NCBI RefSeq assembly: GCF_000381365.1 | Contig: NZ_KB905466.1 | Location: forward strand, 2,547,029-2,611,028 | Direction of reading: 5' to 3' | DNA length: 64,000 bases | Origin: Bacteroides salyersiae WAL 10018 = DSM 18765 = JCM 12988 | Lineage (GTDB): Bacteria > Bacteroidota > Bacteroidia > Bacteroidales > Bacteroidaceae | In this document: one piece after another, positions 17,779 through 25,815 of the stretch | Layout: each line of letters begins with the position of its first letter | Position numbering within the stretch: position 1 is the stretch's first letter | Notes under the pieces: generated by a model | Told to the model about the DNA's origin: nothing | Seen by the model: only the letters and a program-made list of their open reading frames with translations | Database searches by the model: none | Translations under genes and position numbers: made by a program

Positions 17779-18471
17779 TTAGCAAGAAGCGCCGCATAAC
17801 GATTGAACGTAGAATACGACTACTACCAGGGCAAAGCAGATGACAACGATTGTTGAATAGATGTTAGAGATGCATTTCCAACGATTGATCCAAATCTTGT
17901 TGTTCCAGCCCAGTGACTGCATAGAGCTCCAGAAGCCGTGAGTCAGGTGGAACCAGAGAGCGGCCAGCCAGATGAGATAAAGCACTACGTATACCGGATT
18001 AGAGAAAGTGTTGGTGATGTGATAAACACCGTCGGCAGCATAAGTAGTATCTACTACTGCACCCATGTTGTGCATCAATTCGGGGAGCTGCATTTTAGCC
18101 CAGAAATTGAACAGGTGAAGACCTAAGCCCAGAACCACGATGATACCTAAAACAAGCATGTTTTGTGAAGCCCATTCCACAGTTTTGGGTTTATCTACTA
18201 CGGCATAGCGTTCGCTGCCGCGTGCTGCACGATTCTGAATCGTCAGCCAGAAGGCATAGATAATGTGAATCACGAAGAGGGCAGCCAGTCCTAAGGTAGC
18301 CACCAACGCGTACCAGTTTGCTCCCAGGAACTCACAAACCAAGTTGTAACCCTCAGCCGAGATGATCGCAACAAGGTTCATCGCCATGTGAAACGTTAGA
18401 AACAGGACAAGGGCGATACCTGTAACGCTCATCACCACTTTCCTTCCTACAGATGAATTACTTAACCACAT
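17779..18471 (-). CDS. frdC: fumarate reductase / succinate dehydrogenase cytochrome b subunit
   Basis: 230 residues with five predicted transmembrane helices. It is the membrane anchor that oxidises menaquinol and passes electrons to FrdB. Candidate haem ligands are His residues in 'FLTFHMAMN', 'FVIHIIYAF', 'LGLHLFNF' and 'LWFHLTHGFWS', the arrangement of a single-subunit di-haem cytochrome b558. It is the first gene of the operon, 60 or so bases downstream of a very strong promoter (18543-18574), with an AraC regulator just upstream on the same strand. Confidence 0.93.
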   Translation of the reverse strand: MWLSNSSVGRKVVMSVTGIALVLFLTFHMAMNLVAIISAEGYNLVCEFLGANWYALVATLGLAALFVIHIIYAFWLTIQNRAARGSERYAVVDKPKTVEWASQNMLVLGIIVVLGLGLHLFNFWAKMQLPELMHNMGAVVDTTYAADGVYHITNTFSNPVYVVLYLIWLAALWFHLTHGFWSSMQSLGWNNKIWINRWKCISNIYSTIVVICFALVVVVFYVQSLCGASC

Positions 18472-18542
18472 AAATGATTGATTTTAAATTATTTAATTGT
18501 TAGAACTATAATTTCTTTTTTACATGCCTATTTCTCTTCGTG

Positions 18543-18574
18543 CAAAAGTACAGGAAATACATTGATTAACCAAA
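18543..18574 (-). promoter_or_regulatory. frdCAB promoter
   Basis: On the minus strand: TTTG (18574-18571), 20-nt spacer, TACTTTTG (18550-18543). This matches the Bacteroides consensus at every defined position. The expected start of transcription is near 18536, giving a leader of about 65 nt before frdC. Confidence 0.85.
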
Positions 18575-18595
18575 GAATTAAAGAAATAATTCTTT
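18572..18595. promoter_or_regulatory. palindromic candidate operator over the frd -33 box
   Basis: AAAGAATTA (18572-18580) and TAATTCTTT (18587-18595) form a perfect 9+9 inverted repeat with a 6-nt centre, one arm covering the -33 TTTG. A regulator bound here would contact RNA polymerase directly. It is AT-rich and lacks a U-run, so an operator is more likely than a terminator for the upstream araC-like gene. Confidence 0.5.
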
Positions 18596-18610
18596 AATGA
18601 AAAGGGGGTA

Positions 18611-19477
18611 TTATTTCTTACTAATATTCTCCCCTTTGGCTGCACGTGATCTCAGAGCACGGGGAGAATCTCCGAAAGAGGCTTTACAGAAATGGGCAAA
18701 ATGTGACAAGGAGTCGAATCCGTAACGCGTGCTGATGTCGGTAATTCGCTCTTTGGTATGTTGCAGATCGTCAAGAATTCCCTCACGCTTTTTGTCGAGT
18801 ATCCATTCGTACACCGGTACTCCATACATGTTTCTGAACAGGCGCCGGAAGGTAGTAACGGTATATCCGCCCAAATGGGCGAATTCTTCTACATTCTTTA
18901 CCTTATTATAATTCTGCATGATGAAGTACTGGAAACTTTCAGTATACGTACTGATGGGATAAAAAAAGTTACTTAGTTGGGGGCGCGGATAGTAGCAGGT
19001 AAGAAGGAATACGAGTTCCTGACTTTTAATATCGATAAAAGGTCCGCATGAAATGCCTTCTGTTAAGTATTCTCCCAAGTCCGTTATGAACCGGCTGAGC
19101 CGGTAATTCATCACCAAGGGAGTATAGGTCAGCGGGGCTTCGGAAGTATTTAAGATTTCGCGGTAATAACTTTCACATATTTGTGGCAATTCATTGAACC
19201 AGTATACGATGTATTCCACTTCTGTCAGTGCCAGTAATTCGATTTTGGAGCCGATGGCCTGAAGGATAAACTGCCCGTCACGTAAGCTGGTTCCGGGGTA
19301 TTCCTGGCTATTCACGAGGAGTTCTCCCTTTATCATAAACAGTATGCAGTTTTGTGTGCACTTGTCGGCAGGGAAGTGTTGTCCCCTGGGAAAGTTCCTA
19401 TAGACAAATGTACCTTGAGCAGCTTTGGGGCATTGTGCACAGTCGGTAAATCTTTTACAATAACTGTTTTTTATCAT
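18611..19477 (-). CDS. AraC-family regulator with N-terminal four-cysteine motif (copy 2)
   Basis: 288 residues, a clear paralogue of the protein at 9755-10600. Shared blocks include 'GELLVNSQEYPGT(S)LRDGQFILQAIGSKIELL' in the cupin-like sensor domain and 'VEEFAHLGGYTVTTFRRLF' in the C-terminal double helix-turn-helix domain. Cys7, Cys13, Cys16 and Cys40 are at the same positions, in 'CAQCPKA' and 'DKCTQN'. It is transcribed toward frdCAB and ends 140 bases before frdC, so it is a natural candidate regulator of fumarate reductase. Its promoter is divergent from the PAP2 gene. Ligand and targets are not shown by the sequence. Confidence 0.85.
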   Translation of the reverse strand: MIKNSYCKRFTDCAQCPKAAQGTFVYRNFPRGQHFPADKCTQNCILFMIKGELLVNSQEYPGTSLRDGQFILQAIGSKIELLALTEVEYIVYWFNELPQICESYYREILNTSEAPLTYTPLVMNYRLSRFITDLGEYLTEGISCGPFIDIKSQELVFLLTCYYPRPQLSNFFYPISTYTESFQYFIMQNYNKVKNVEEFAHLGGYTVTTFRRLFRNMYGVPVYEWILDKKREGILDDLQHTKERITDISTRYGFDSLSHFAHFCKASFGDSPRALRSRAAKGENISKK

Positions 19478-19510
19478 GAATTAAAGTGAGAAGCTATGGT
19501 TGTCAGGCAA

Positions 19511-19560
19511 CAAAGATATGATATTTTTTATGAAAACTCAATATTTTTGCTATATCTTTG
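19511..19560. promoter_or_regulatory. divergent promoters between the AraC and PAP2 genes
   Basis: Minus-strand -7 TATCTTTG (19518-19511) with ATTG 20 nt upstream drives the AraC gene; plus-strand -7 TATCTTTG at 19553-19560 drives the PAP2 gene. The two identical -7 boxes face outward. Confidence 0.65.
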
Positions 19561-19573
19561 TCTGGTCTAATAA

Positions 19574-20209
19574 ATGAAAATGGTGATGAGGAAATTAATG
19601 ATTGCGTGTGTTGCAGTGTTCTGTACTATGGGAATTCAGGCACAAAACTGGGATATAAATACGTTGCATAAAATTAATAGTATGGACGGGAAATTTGTGC
19701 GGAATTATAGTAAAGCATTTTCTCGCTCGGCTCCTTATATTTCGGTGGGAGTGCCTGTCGCTATGGCAATTTATGCCGGTATAGGGAAGGACAAGGAGTT
19801 GTTAAAAGATGCCGTATATATTGGTACGAGTGTGGCCGAAGCTGTGGTGCTGACTTATGGCATAAAACACATGATCGATCGTGAGCGGCCGTATGACCGA
19901 TATCCCGGGCGGGTATATCCGTATAGTACGGAAAGCAGTCCTTCGTTCCCGTCCAGCCATACGGCGGCAGCTTTTTCGTTGGCTACTTCACTGAGTATTA
20001 AATATCCCAAATGGTATGTGATTGCTCCTTCGGCTGTTTGGGCCTGTTCGGTAGGTTTTTCCCGAATGAATGAGGGGGTACATTATCCTTCGGACGTGAT
20101 AGCAGGAGCGGCTATCGGCGCAGGTTGTGCAGTCGTTAATATTTATGTCAATCGTTGGTTGAACAGTTGGCTGTTCGGAGAAAAAAAACAGGTCGCTTTT
20201 ACCTATTAA
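19574..20209 (+). CDS. PAP2-family phosphatase, periplasmic/membrane-associated
   Basis: 211 residues with a signal peptide (cleavage after 'GIQAQ'). The three PAP2 motifs are all present: 'KHMIDRERPYDRYPG' (K-x6-RP), 'SFPSSHTAAAFSLA' (PSxH) and 'SRMNEGVHYPSDVIAGAAIGA' (SR-x5-H-x3-D). Such enzymes dephosphorylate lipids such as undecaprenyl diphosphate, phosphatidylglycerophosphate or lipid A, on the outer side of the inner membrane or in the periplasm; the substrate cannot be read. The start could also be the third Met at 19586. The transcript ends in a hairpin overlapping the stop codon. Confidence 0.88.
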   Translation: MKMVMRKLMIACVAVFCTMGIQAQNWDINTLHKINSMDGKFVRNYSKAFSRSAPYISVGVPVAMAIYAGIGKDKELLKDAVYIGTSVAEAVVLTYGIKHMIDRERPYDRYPGRVYPYSTESSPSFPSSHTAAAFSLATSLSIKYPKWYVIAPSAVWACSVGFSRMNEGVHYPSDVIAGAAIGAGCAVVNIYVNRWLNSWLFGEKKQVAFTY

Positions 20210-20223
20210 AAGCCTGTTTTTAA
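20185..20223 (+). terminator. terminator overlapping the PAP2 stop codon
   Basis: AAAACAG (20185-20191) with GCTTTT (20195-20200) pair with AAAAGC (20208-20213) and CTGTTTT (20214-20220), then a T-run. Confidence 0.75.
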
Positions 20224-20281
20224 TTTTCACTTATAAATAAAAACGGGGATGTAAATGTGTCAAAACTCCCCTTTTATCGAA

Positions 20282-20400
20282 ATCACCCTCGCTACAACTG
20301 CTTGAGCTGCACTCCTAAAGTTTTATGTCCAACTTTTGGGGTGCAGTTCATTTTTAGTTTATGAGAATTTCGACACACCCTCATTTTCTTGGAGGGGGAT
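20282..20400. repeat. palindromic intergenic repeat, family B, copy 1
   Basis: A 40-bp imperfect palindromic core (20307-20346) is the exact reverse complement of the core at 30947-30986. The left arm starts ATCACCCT (20282-20289) as in copy 2; the right arm is degenerate (AGGGGGAT at 20393-20400). It lies between convergent gene ends (PAP2 and the S41 protease). The core motif CTGCAC(C/T)CC(A/T)AAAGTT resembles terminal repeats of IS3-like elements, but no transposase is present. Confidence 0.8.
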
Positions 20401-20413
20401 ATGCACCCTTCAT

Positions 20414-22039
20414 TTATTTCAGCATTTGTTCGTACTCCTTTGAACTTAATATTTCCAGTGCCCGTTCTACACTTTTATTTGTTTTATTCATTACTTGGAA
20501 ATATTCGTTCATATCCCATAGATCGCGGGCAATGAGTGCTTTCAGTTGGGTCTTGATAAGAGGCAGAGCCTTGTTGTATTGCTCTTCGTTGAATTCGATT
20601 TTCTCTTGATCTGCCATTTCACGCATCGTTTTCAGCAATTCATCATCTACTTCGAATTTCTCATTGAAAGTTTCAAACTTTTTGTATTTATTCAATAATT
20701 CTTTCCGATGCTTTTCGATGTATTTCATGGTCAGTTTGATAATTACCCCTTTGGCCACGAGATTGCGGTGATAATCCGTATACAGAGTGGTATCGATCGG
20801 CACAAAATAATCGGGCATGATACCTCCGCCGCCGTAAACGGTACGTCCTAATTTTTTAGTCTGGCATTTTAGTGAATCCGGAAAGTGGATACTGTCTGCA
20901 TTCATCAACTCACCACGATTGAAACGGTCTATCAAATCCTGATTATATTTCTTTTGATTATTCTCACTGTCACTGTTCCTGCCTGATAATTTGGTATCTG
21001 CTGTGCTATCGTAAGGTTTTTGAATGCAACGGCCTGCGGGAGTATAATACCGTGCTATGGTCAATCGGATCATTGAGCCATCGGGCAGGTCGATAGGACG
21101 TTGAACCAGTCCTTTTCCGAAAGAGCGTCGTCCTACAACTACACCTCTGTCCCAGTCTTGGATGGCTCCGGTCACAATTTCACTGGCTGAGGCGGAATAT
21201 TCGTCTACCAGTACGACCAAGCGTCCTTTACGGAAATTTCCCGTACCTTTTGCGAAAAATTCACTGCGCTGTGCCGTTCTTCCTTCTGTGTATACAATCA
21301 GCTCTTTTTCCCCGAGGAATTCATTGGCAAGGTCGATAGCTGCGTTCAGATATCCTCCTCCATTACCTTGAAGATCGAGGATAAGGTCTTTCATACCTTT
21401 GCTCTGCAACTCTTTCATTGCTTTTAGAAATTCTTCAGCGGTGGTAGCTCCAAAACGGTTGATACGGATATAGCCTGTTTTCGGTTCGATCATATATGCG
21501 GCATCCAGACTAAGGATGGGGATTTTGTCGCGTTTCACTGTGAAAAGTAACGGGTCATTTACTTCCCGTCGGAGGATGGTCAGGTTTACTTTAGAACCTT
21601 TCGGGCCACGAAGACGGCTCATGATATCTTCCGTACTCATTTTCACTCCGGCAATAGCCGTATCGTTGACTGCTATGATACGGTCTCCGGCGAGAATACC
21701 TACTTTCTCGGAAGGTCCGTTACTGACAGGTTGTACGACCAATAGGGTATCTTCAATCATCTGAAACTGAACGCCGATACCTTCAAAATTACCCTGTAAG
21801 GGTTCATTCATCTTTTTTACCTCTTCCGCATTCGAATAAGTGGAGTGTGGATCGAGTTGTGCCAGCATTTTGATGATGGCTTCTTCTACCAGTTTATTTT
21901 CGTCTACTTTGTCCACATATAAGTTGGCGATAGCGAATTCGGCCATTTGCAGTTTGCGCATGGCAGGAGAACCGAAGTTCTGTGCCTGTGATGTGATAGC
22001 CCACAGGCAGGCTAAGAATATATATATTTTTTTCATCAT
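20414..22039 (-). CDS. S41-family C-terminal processing peptidase
   Basis: 541 residues with an N-terminal signal peptide ('LACLWAITSQAQ'). The order is a short helical N-domain, a PDZ domain around residues 80-165 ('GIGVQFQMIEDTLLVVQPVSNGPSEKVGILAGDRIIAVND'), and the S41 protease core with 'GYIRINRFGATTAEEF' and 'LILDLQGNGGGYLNAAIDLANEFL'. The Ser is in 'VDEYSASASEIVTGA' and the Lys in 'GRRSFGKGLVQ', giving the Ser-Lys dyad. The C-terminal extension carries the usual Bacteroidetes 'GGGIMPDYFVP' segment. It cleaves periplasmic proteins at their C-termini. It is followed downstream by the family B repeat. Confidence 0.93.
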   Translation of the reverse strand: MMKKIYIFLACLWAITSQAQNFGSPAMRKLQMAEFAIANLYVDKVDENKLVEEAIIKMLAQLDPHSTYSNAEEVKKMNEPLQGNFEGIGVQFQMIEDTLLVVQPVSNGPSEKVGILAGDRIIAVNDTAIAGVKMSTEDIMSRLRGPKGSKVNLTILRREVNDPLLFTVKRDKIPILSLDAAYMIEPKTGYIRINRFGATTAEEFLKAMKELQSKGMKDLILDLQGNGGGYLNAAIDLANEFLGEKELIVYTEGRTAQRSEFFAKGTGNFRKGRLVVLVDEYSASASEIVTGAIQDWDRGVVVGRRSFGKGLVQRPIDLPDGSMIRLTIARYYTPAGRCIQKPYDSTADTKLSGRNSDSENNQKKYNQDLIDRFNRGELMNADSIHFPDSLKCQTKKLGRTVYGGGGIMPDYFVPIDTTLYTDYHRNLVAKGVIIKLTMKYIEKHRKELLNKYKKFETFNEKFEVDDELLKTMREMADQEKIEFNEEQYNKALPLIKTQLKALIARDLWDMNEYFQVMNKTNKSVERALEILSSKEYEQMLK

Positions 22040-22076
22040 CTTGATTTACTAATCACTAATCATTTATTACTCGTTA

Positions 22077-22529
22077 TTAAATTTCCATCCCTTCCGGAAT
22101 AAACATACTGATATCTTTATTGTAGCCAAGAAGTTCGCGTACGATGGTAGAACTGACGCAAGTGAGTTCCGGCTCGGTGAATAGTAATATGGTTTCGATT
22201 CCGGCCAGTTTGCGATTGATGTCTGCAATGGTCTCTTCATATTCGAAATCTTTTACCGTACGTATGCCGCGAACGATAAATTGCGCACCTACTTGCTGGG
22301 CGAAGTCGATGGTCAGACAATCATAAGACATTACTTTTATTCGTGGTTCGTTTTGGTAGAATTTCCGGATCATTTCCACACGCTTCTCTATCGGGAAATA
22401 AGTGTTTTTGTTTTCGTTGATACCTATTCCGATGATTACCTCATCCATAAAAGTCAGGGTACGGGTTACTACCGAATAATGTCCGATAGTAAACGGGTCG
22501 AACGTGCCCGGGAAAATAGCTCTTCTCAT
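22077..22529 (-). CDS. coaD: phosphopantetheine adenylyltransferase
   Basis: 150 residues, standard length. It transfers AMP from ATP to 4'-phosphopantetheine in coenzyme A synthesis. The nucleotidyltransferase motif '[11 protein letters not shown]' is at the N-terminus, and '[20 protein letters not shown]' matches the C-terminal ATP-binding ISSTxVR loop. '[15 protein letters not shown]' is the conserved substrate loop. It is encoded 9 bases after parE on the same strand and 38 bases before the S41 gene, probably one operon. Confidence 0.97.
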   Translation of the reverse strand: MRRAIFPGTFDPFTIGHYSVVTRTLTFMDEVIIGIGINENKNTYFPIEKRVEMIRKFYQNEPRIKVMSYDCLTIDFAQQVGAQFIVRGIRTVKDFEYEETIADINRKLAGIETILLFTEPELTCVSSTIVRELLGYNKDISMFIPEGMEI

Positions 22530-22538
22530 TTTTTTGTT

Positions 22539-24410
22539 TTATGCTATGTCTTCTTCTATAACCAGATTGTCTATAATAAAGTTTTGCCGTTCCATGGTGT
22601 TTTTACCCATATAGAATTCGAGTAATTCTTTTACAAGATCGGTTTTACGCAATGACACTTGCTCCAGACGCATGTCTTTCCCTATAAAGTGTTTGAATTC
22701 GTCCGGGGAGATTTCTCCTAAACCTTTGAATCGGGTAATTTCCGGATTGGGGCTTAACTCCCTGATTGCTTTCTGGCGTTCTTCGTCACTGTAACAATAA
22801 AGGGTCTTTTTCTTGTTGCGTACACGGAACAGAGGTGTTTGCAGGATATAGACGTGCCCTTTTTTAATCAGGTCGGGAAAGAACTGAAGAAAGAAAGTAA
22901 TAAGCAGCAAACGGATATGCATACCGTCTACATCGGCATCCGTAGCTACGATTACTTTGTTGTAGCGCAATCCTTCAATACCGTCTTCAATGTTTAATGC
23001 AGCTTGAAGCAGGTTGAATTCTTCGTTCTCGTATACCACTTTTTTGGTCAGCCCGAATGAATTTAGCGGTTTACCGCGCAGGCTGAATACTGCTTGTGTG
23101 TTGACATCGCGGCTTTTGGTAATAGAACCACTGGCAGAGTCTCCCTCGGTGATGAATATACATGAATCTTCTTCGAGTCCTTTACCTTTGGGGTCATTCA
23201 GATGAATGCGGCAATCACGGAGTTTTCGATTGTGCAAATTGGCTTTTTTAGCGCGTTCACGTGCTAATTTGGTTACACCGGCAATGGCTTTGCGCTCTTT
23301 CTCGGAGTCTTGTATCTTTTGCAGCATGATTTCTGCTACATCACCGTGTTTGTGCAAAAAGTTGTCTACTTCCTGTTTGACAAAATCGCCGACAAATTTG
23401 TTTACAGTTATGCCACCGGGTGACATATTGGTAGAACCTAATTTGATTTTTGTCTGGCTTTCGAACATCGGCTCCTCAACGTTGACGGCAATGGCAGCTA
23501 CCAGCCCGTTACGAATATCGGTATAATCTTGATTTTTATTATAGAATTCTTTGATCGTACGGGCAATGTGTTCTTTGAAAGCACTTTGGTGAGTACCTCC
23601 CTGTGTCGTATGCTGTCCATTGACAAATGAATAATATTCTTCGCCATACTGTCCGGTATGTGTAAAGGCGATCTCGATGTCTTCTCCTTTCAGATGTATA
23701 ATAGGGTAAAGCCCGGTAGCAGTCATGTTGTCATTCAGCAGATCGACTAATCCGTTTCGGGATAAAATTCGTTGCCCGTTATAGATTATTGCAAGGCCGG
23801 TATTGAGATAAGTATAGTTACGCAGCATCGTCTCGATAAACTCAGGACGGAAGCTGTAGTTCAGGAACAGGGTAGCATCCGGTTCGAAGAAAATATATGT
23901 TCCGCTTTCTTCTTCCGTATCCAGTGTTTCGTCTGTAAGCAGATTGCCTTTAGAAAAGGTGGCAATGCGGACTTTACCGTCGCGATAGCTACGTACTTCG
24001 AAACGGGAGCTCAATGCATTGACGGCTTTTACACCTACACCATTCAGGCCGACACTCTTTTTAAATGCTTTACTGTCATATTTACCACCGGTATTCAAGA
24101 CACTGACGGCTTCTACCAGCTTTCCCTGTGGGATGCCTCGTCCGTAATCTCGTACACTGACACGCAGATTTTCTTCGACAATGATTTCTATTTTCTTACC
24201 GGCTTGCATCTTGAACTCGTCGATACTATTATCTAACACTTCTTTCAAAAGGACATAAATTCCGTCTTCGGAATGTGCACCGTCGCCAAGCTTTCCAATA
24301 TACATGCCGGGACGTGTACGGACGTGTTCCATGTCGCTCAGATGGCGGATGTTGTCATCTGTGTATTCTACAGGACTGTTGTCTAAAGGTATCAGTTCGT
24401 TCTCTTCCAT
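22539..24410 (-). CDS. parE: DNA topoisomerase IV subunit B
   Basis: 623 residues from the ATG at 24410 ([16 protein letters not shown]). The frame continues upstream to 24443, but those residues come from the family A palindromic repeat and are rejected. The GHKL ATPase domain shows '[13 protein letters not shown]', '[10 protein letters not shown]' and '[30 protein letters not shown]'. The transducer domain has '[15 protein letters not shown]', and the Toprim domain has '[12 protein letters not shown]' and '[13 protein letters not shown]'. GyrB-like proteins share these motifs; the compact length without the GyrB insert favours ParE. It forms the ATP-driven decatenase with ParC, which is not in the window. 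Confidence 0.92.
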   Translation of the reverse strand: MEENELIPLDNSPVEYTDDNIRHLSDMEHVRTRPGMYIGKLGDGAHSEDGIYVLLKEVLDNSIDEFKMQAGKKIEIIVEENLRVSVRDYGRGIPQGKLVEAVSVLNTGGKYDSKAFKKSVGLNGVGVKAVNALSSRFEVRSYRDGKVRIATFSKGNLLTDETLDTEEESGTYIFFEPDATLFLNYSFRPEFIETMLRNYTYLNTGLAIIYNGQRILSRNGLVDLLNDNMTATGLYPIIHLKGEDIEIAFTHTGQYGEEYYSFVNGQHTTQGGTHQSAFKEHIARTIKEFYNKNQDYTDIRNGLVAAIAVNVEEPMFESQTKIKLGSTNMSPGGITVNKFVGDFVKQEVDNFLHKHGDVAEIMLQKIQDSEKERKAIAGVTKLARERAKKANLHNRKLRDCRIHLNDPKGKGLEEDSCIFITEGDSASGSITKSRDVNTQAVFSLRGKPLNSFGLTKKVVYENEEFNLLQAALNIEDGIEGLRYNKVIVATDADVDGMHIRLLLITFFLQFFPDLIKKGHVYILQTPLFRVRNKKKTLYCYSDEERQKAIRELSPNPEITRFKGLGEISPDEFKHFIGKDMRLEQVSLRKTDLVKELLEFYMGKNTMERQNFIIDNLVIEEDIA

Positions 24411-24425
24411 AAACAATAATTTTTT

Positions 24426-24522
24426 AATGTGCCAATATGCCAATGTGCCGATTGGCTACGCATGCAGCTACGCTATGCTAAAGCACCGTTCGGAAACTGG
24501 CACGTTGGCATATTGGCACATT
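24426..24522. repeat. palindromic intergenic repeat, family A, copy 2
   Basis: 28-bp arms at 24426-24453 and 24495-24522, inverted and nearly identical to each other and to the arms at 6077-6164. The centre (41 nt) contains GGCTACGC. It again lies between co-directional genes (GNAT-like gene and parE). Confidence 0.85.
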
Positions 24523-24528
24523 GTTCCA

Positions 24529-25665
24529 TTATTCTATCTTTTTTGTAAACGCACGACGACGTTTATGTTGCTCGGTTTTGAAGTATTCCCATTGAGCCTG
24601 GACTTTTCCGTTTTCTTCCAGCTCCGGGTTGCTTTCTGCAAATATAAAACCTAATTTTTGATAAACCGGAATTAAATCGGAAAATAACAAAGCGTTAACA
24701 CCTTTATTCTGGTATTCCGGTTTCACGGCTACAAGCAGCAGATCGAGCATTTTTGCCCGTCGTTTCATGAACAGGGCTTTCAGAAGATAATACCAGCCAA
24801 AAGGTAATAAACGCCCATGTGATTTTTGCAGAGCTTCTGATAATGAGGGCATTGAAATACCTACTGCAATCAGTTTGTCATTGGCATCCGTGATAAGGGT
24901 TACCATGCGCAGGTCGACGATTGGCAGATACATTTTAACGTACTGGTTTATTTGGCGTTGCGACAGTGGGGAATAACCGTACAACGGACTGTAGGCTTCA
25001 TTCATTAACTCAAAAATGGCCTGTCCATAGTCTGCGGCAATCTTTTTGGCGGAGGTATATTTCTTTATTTTGAGATTATATTTCCGTTGGATGAGATCGG
25101 AGATACGTTTATGTTTTTCCGGTATAGCGTCCGGTATGTAGATTTTATATTCTACCCAGTCAACATCTTTTTCGTATCCCAACTTCTCCATGTGTTGGGG
25201 ATAATAAGGATAGTTGTAGATTGTCGCCATGGTGCTGAGCTGGTCAAATCCTTCTATCAGCATACCTTCTGCATCGAAGTCGGTAAATCCCAATGGGCCT
25301 TGGATGTCTGTCATGCCTTTGGCTTTGCCCCATTCTTCTACGGCTTTCAGCAATGCAGAGGATACTTCTATGTCATCGATGAAATCTATCCAGCCGAAAC
25401 GTACATCTTTTTTATTCCATTTCTCATTGGCTTTATGGTTGATAATGGCTGCTACACGGCCTACCAGTTCATCATTTTTATAAGCCAGAAAGTATTCGGC
25501 CTCACAAAATTCAAACGCAGCGTTTTTCTTTTTGTTGAACGTATTAAGCATATCGTCATAAAGATCGGGAACGGAATAAGGGTTACCCTTATACATCTTG
25601 AAATTGAAACGAATAAACTTTTTTAGTTCTTTTCTTCCAGATACTTTTTTGATTGTAATAGCCAT
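24529..25665 (-). CDS. GNAT-like acetyltransferase family protein
   Basis: 378 residues, cytoplasmic. The middle and C-terminal parts have GNAT features: an N-terminal 'FLAYKNDELVGRVAAIINHKAN' strand pair and, near the C-terminus, 'LDLLLVAVKPEYQNKGVNALLFSDLIPVYQKLGF', which contains the acetyl-CoA-loop-like (Q/R)-x-x-G-x-(N/G) sequence 'QNKGVN'. It matches the long YghO-like group found in Bacteroidetes. The substrate is unknown. It has its own promoter (TATCTTTG at 25688-25695) and ends 7 bases from the family A repeat that separates it from parE. Confidence 0.65.
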   Translation of the reverse strand: MAITIKKVSGRKELKKFIRFNFKMYKGNPYSVPDLYDDMLNTFNKKKNAAFEFCEAEYFLAYKNDELVGRVAAIINHKANEKWNKKDVRFGWIDFIDDIEVSSALLKAVEEWGKAKGMTDIQGPLGFTDFDAEGMLIEGFDQLSTMATIYNYPYYPQHMEKLGYEKDVDWVEYKIYIPDAIPEKHKRISDLIQRKYNLKIKKYTSAKKIAADYGQAIFELMNEAYSPLYGYSPLSQRQINQYVKMYLPIVDLRMVTLITDANDKLIAVGISMPSLSEALQKSHGRLLPFGWYYLLKALFMKRRAKMLDLLLVAVKPEYQNKGVNALLFSDLIPVYQKLGFIFAESNPELEENGKVQAQWEYFKTEQHKRRRAFTKKIE

Positions 25666-25687
25666 AATTTGTATTTATTTGAGTTTG

Positions 25688-25718
25688 CAAAGATACGTGA
25701 TAATCTTTAAATTACAAC
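25688..25718 (-). promoter_or_regulatory. promoter of the GNAT-like gene
   Basis: On the minus strand: GTTG (25718-25715), 19-nt spacer, TATCTTTG (25695-25688), 23 bases before the ATG. Confidence 0.65.
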
Positions 25719-25758
25719 GGGGAAGTGGCAAAAACTACTGTAATCGCCATTCCCCGTT
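25716..25758. terminator. hairpin after the exchanger gene
   Basis: AACGGGGAA (25716-25724) pairs with TTCCCCGTT (25750-25758), extended inside by TGGC/GCCA with a one-base bulge. Its left arm overlaps the -33 box of the next gene's promoter. Confidence 0.6.
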
Positions 25759-25815
25759 TTGTGTAAATACAAAGTGGTATCTTTTATGATTTGAAAGGTA
25801 TGTATAATGTTGTAT

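Noticed and set aside
18572..18595. Rho-independent terminator for the second AraC gene
   Set aside because: The stem is entirely AT-rich and has no U-run; an operator over the frd promoter explains it better.
20282..20400. Insertion sequence
   Set aside because: Only terminal-repeat-like sequence is present; no transposase or target-site duplication could be seen.
22539..24410. DNA gyrase subunit B
   Set aside because: Motifs are shared, but the compact length fits topoisomerase IV better; not fully excluded.
24411..24443. Longer parE starting at 24443
   Set aside because: The extra 11 residues run into the same palindromic repeat family; ATG 24410 gives a normal ParE N-terminus.
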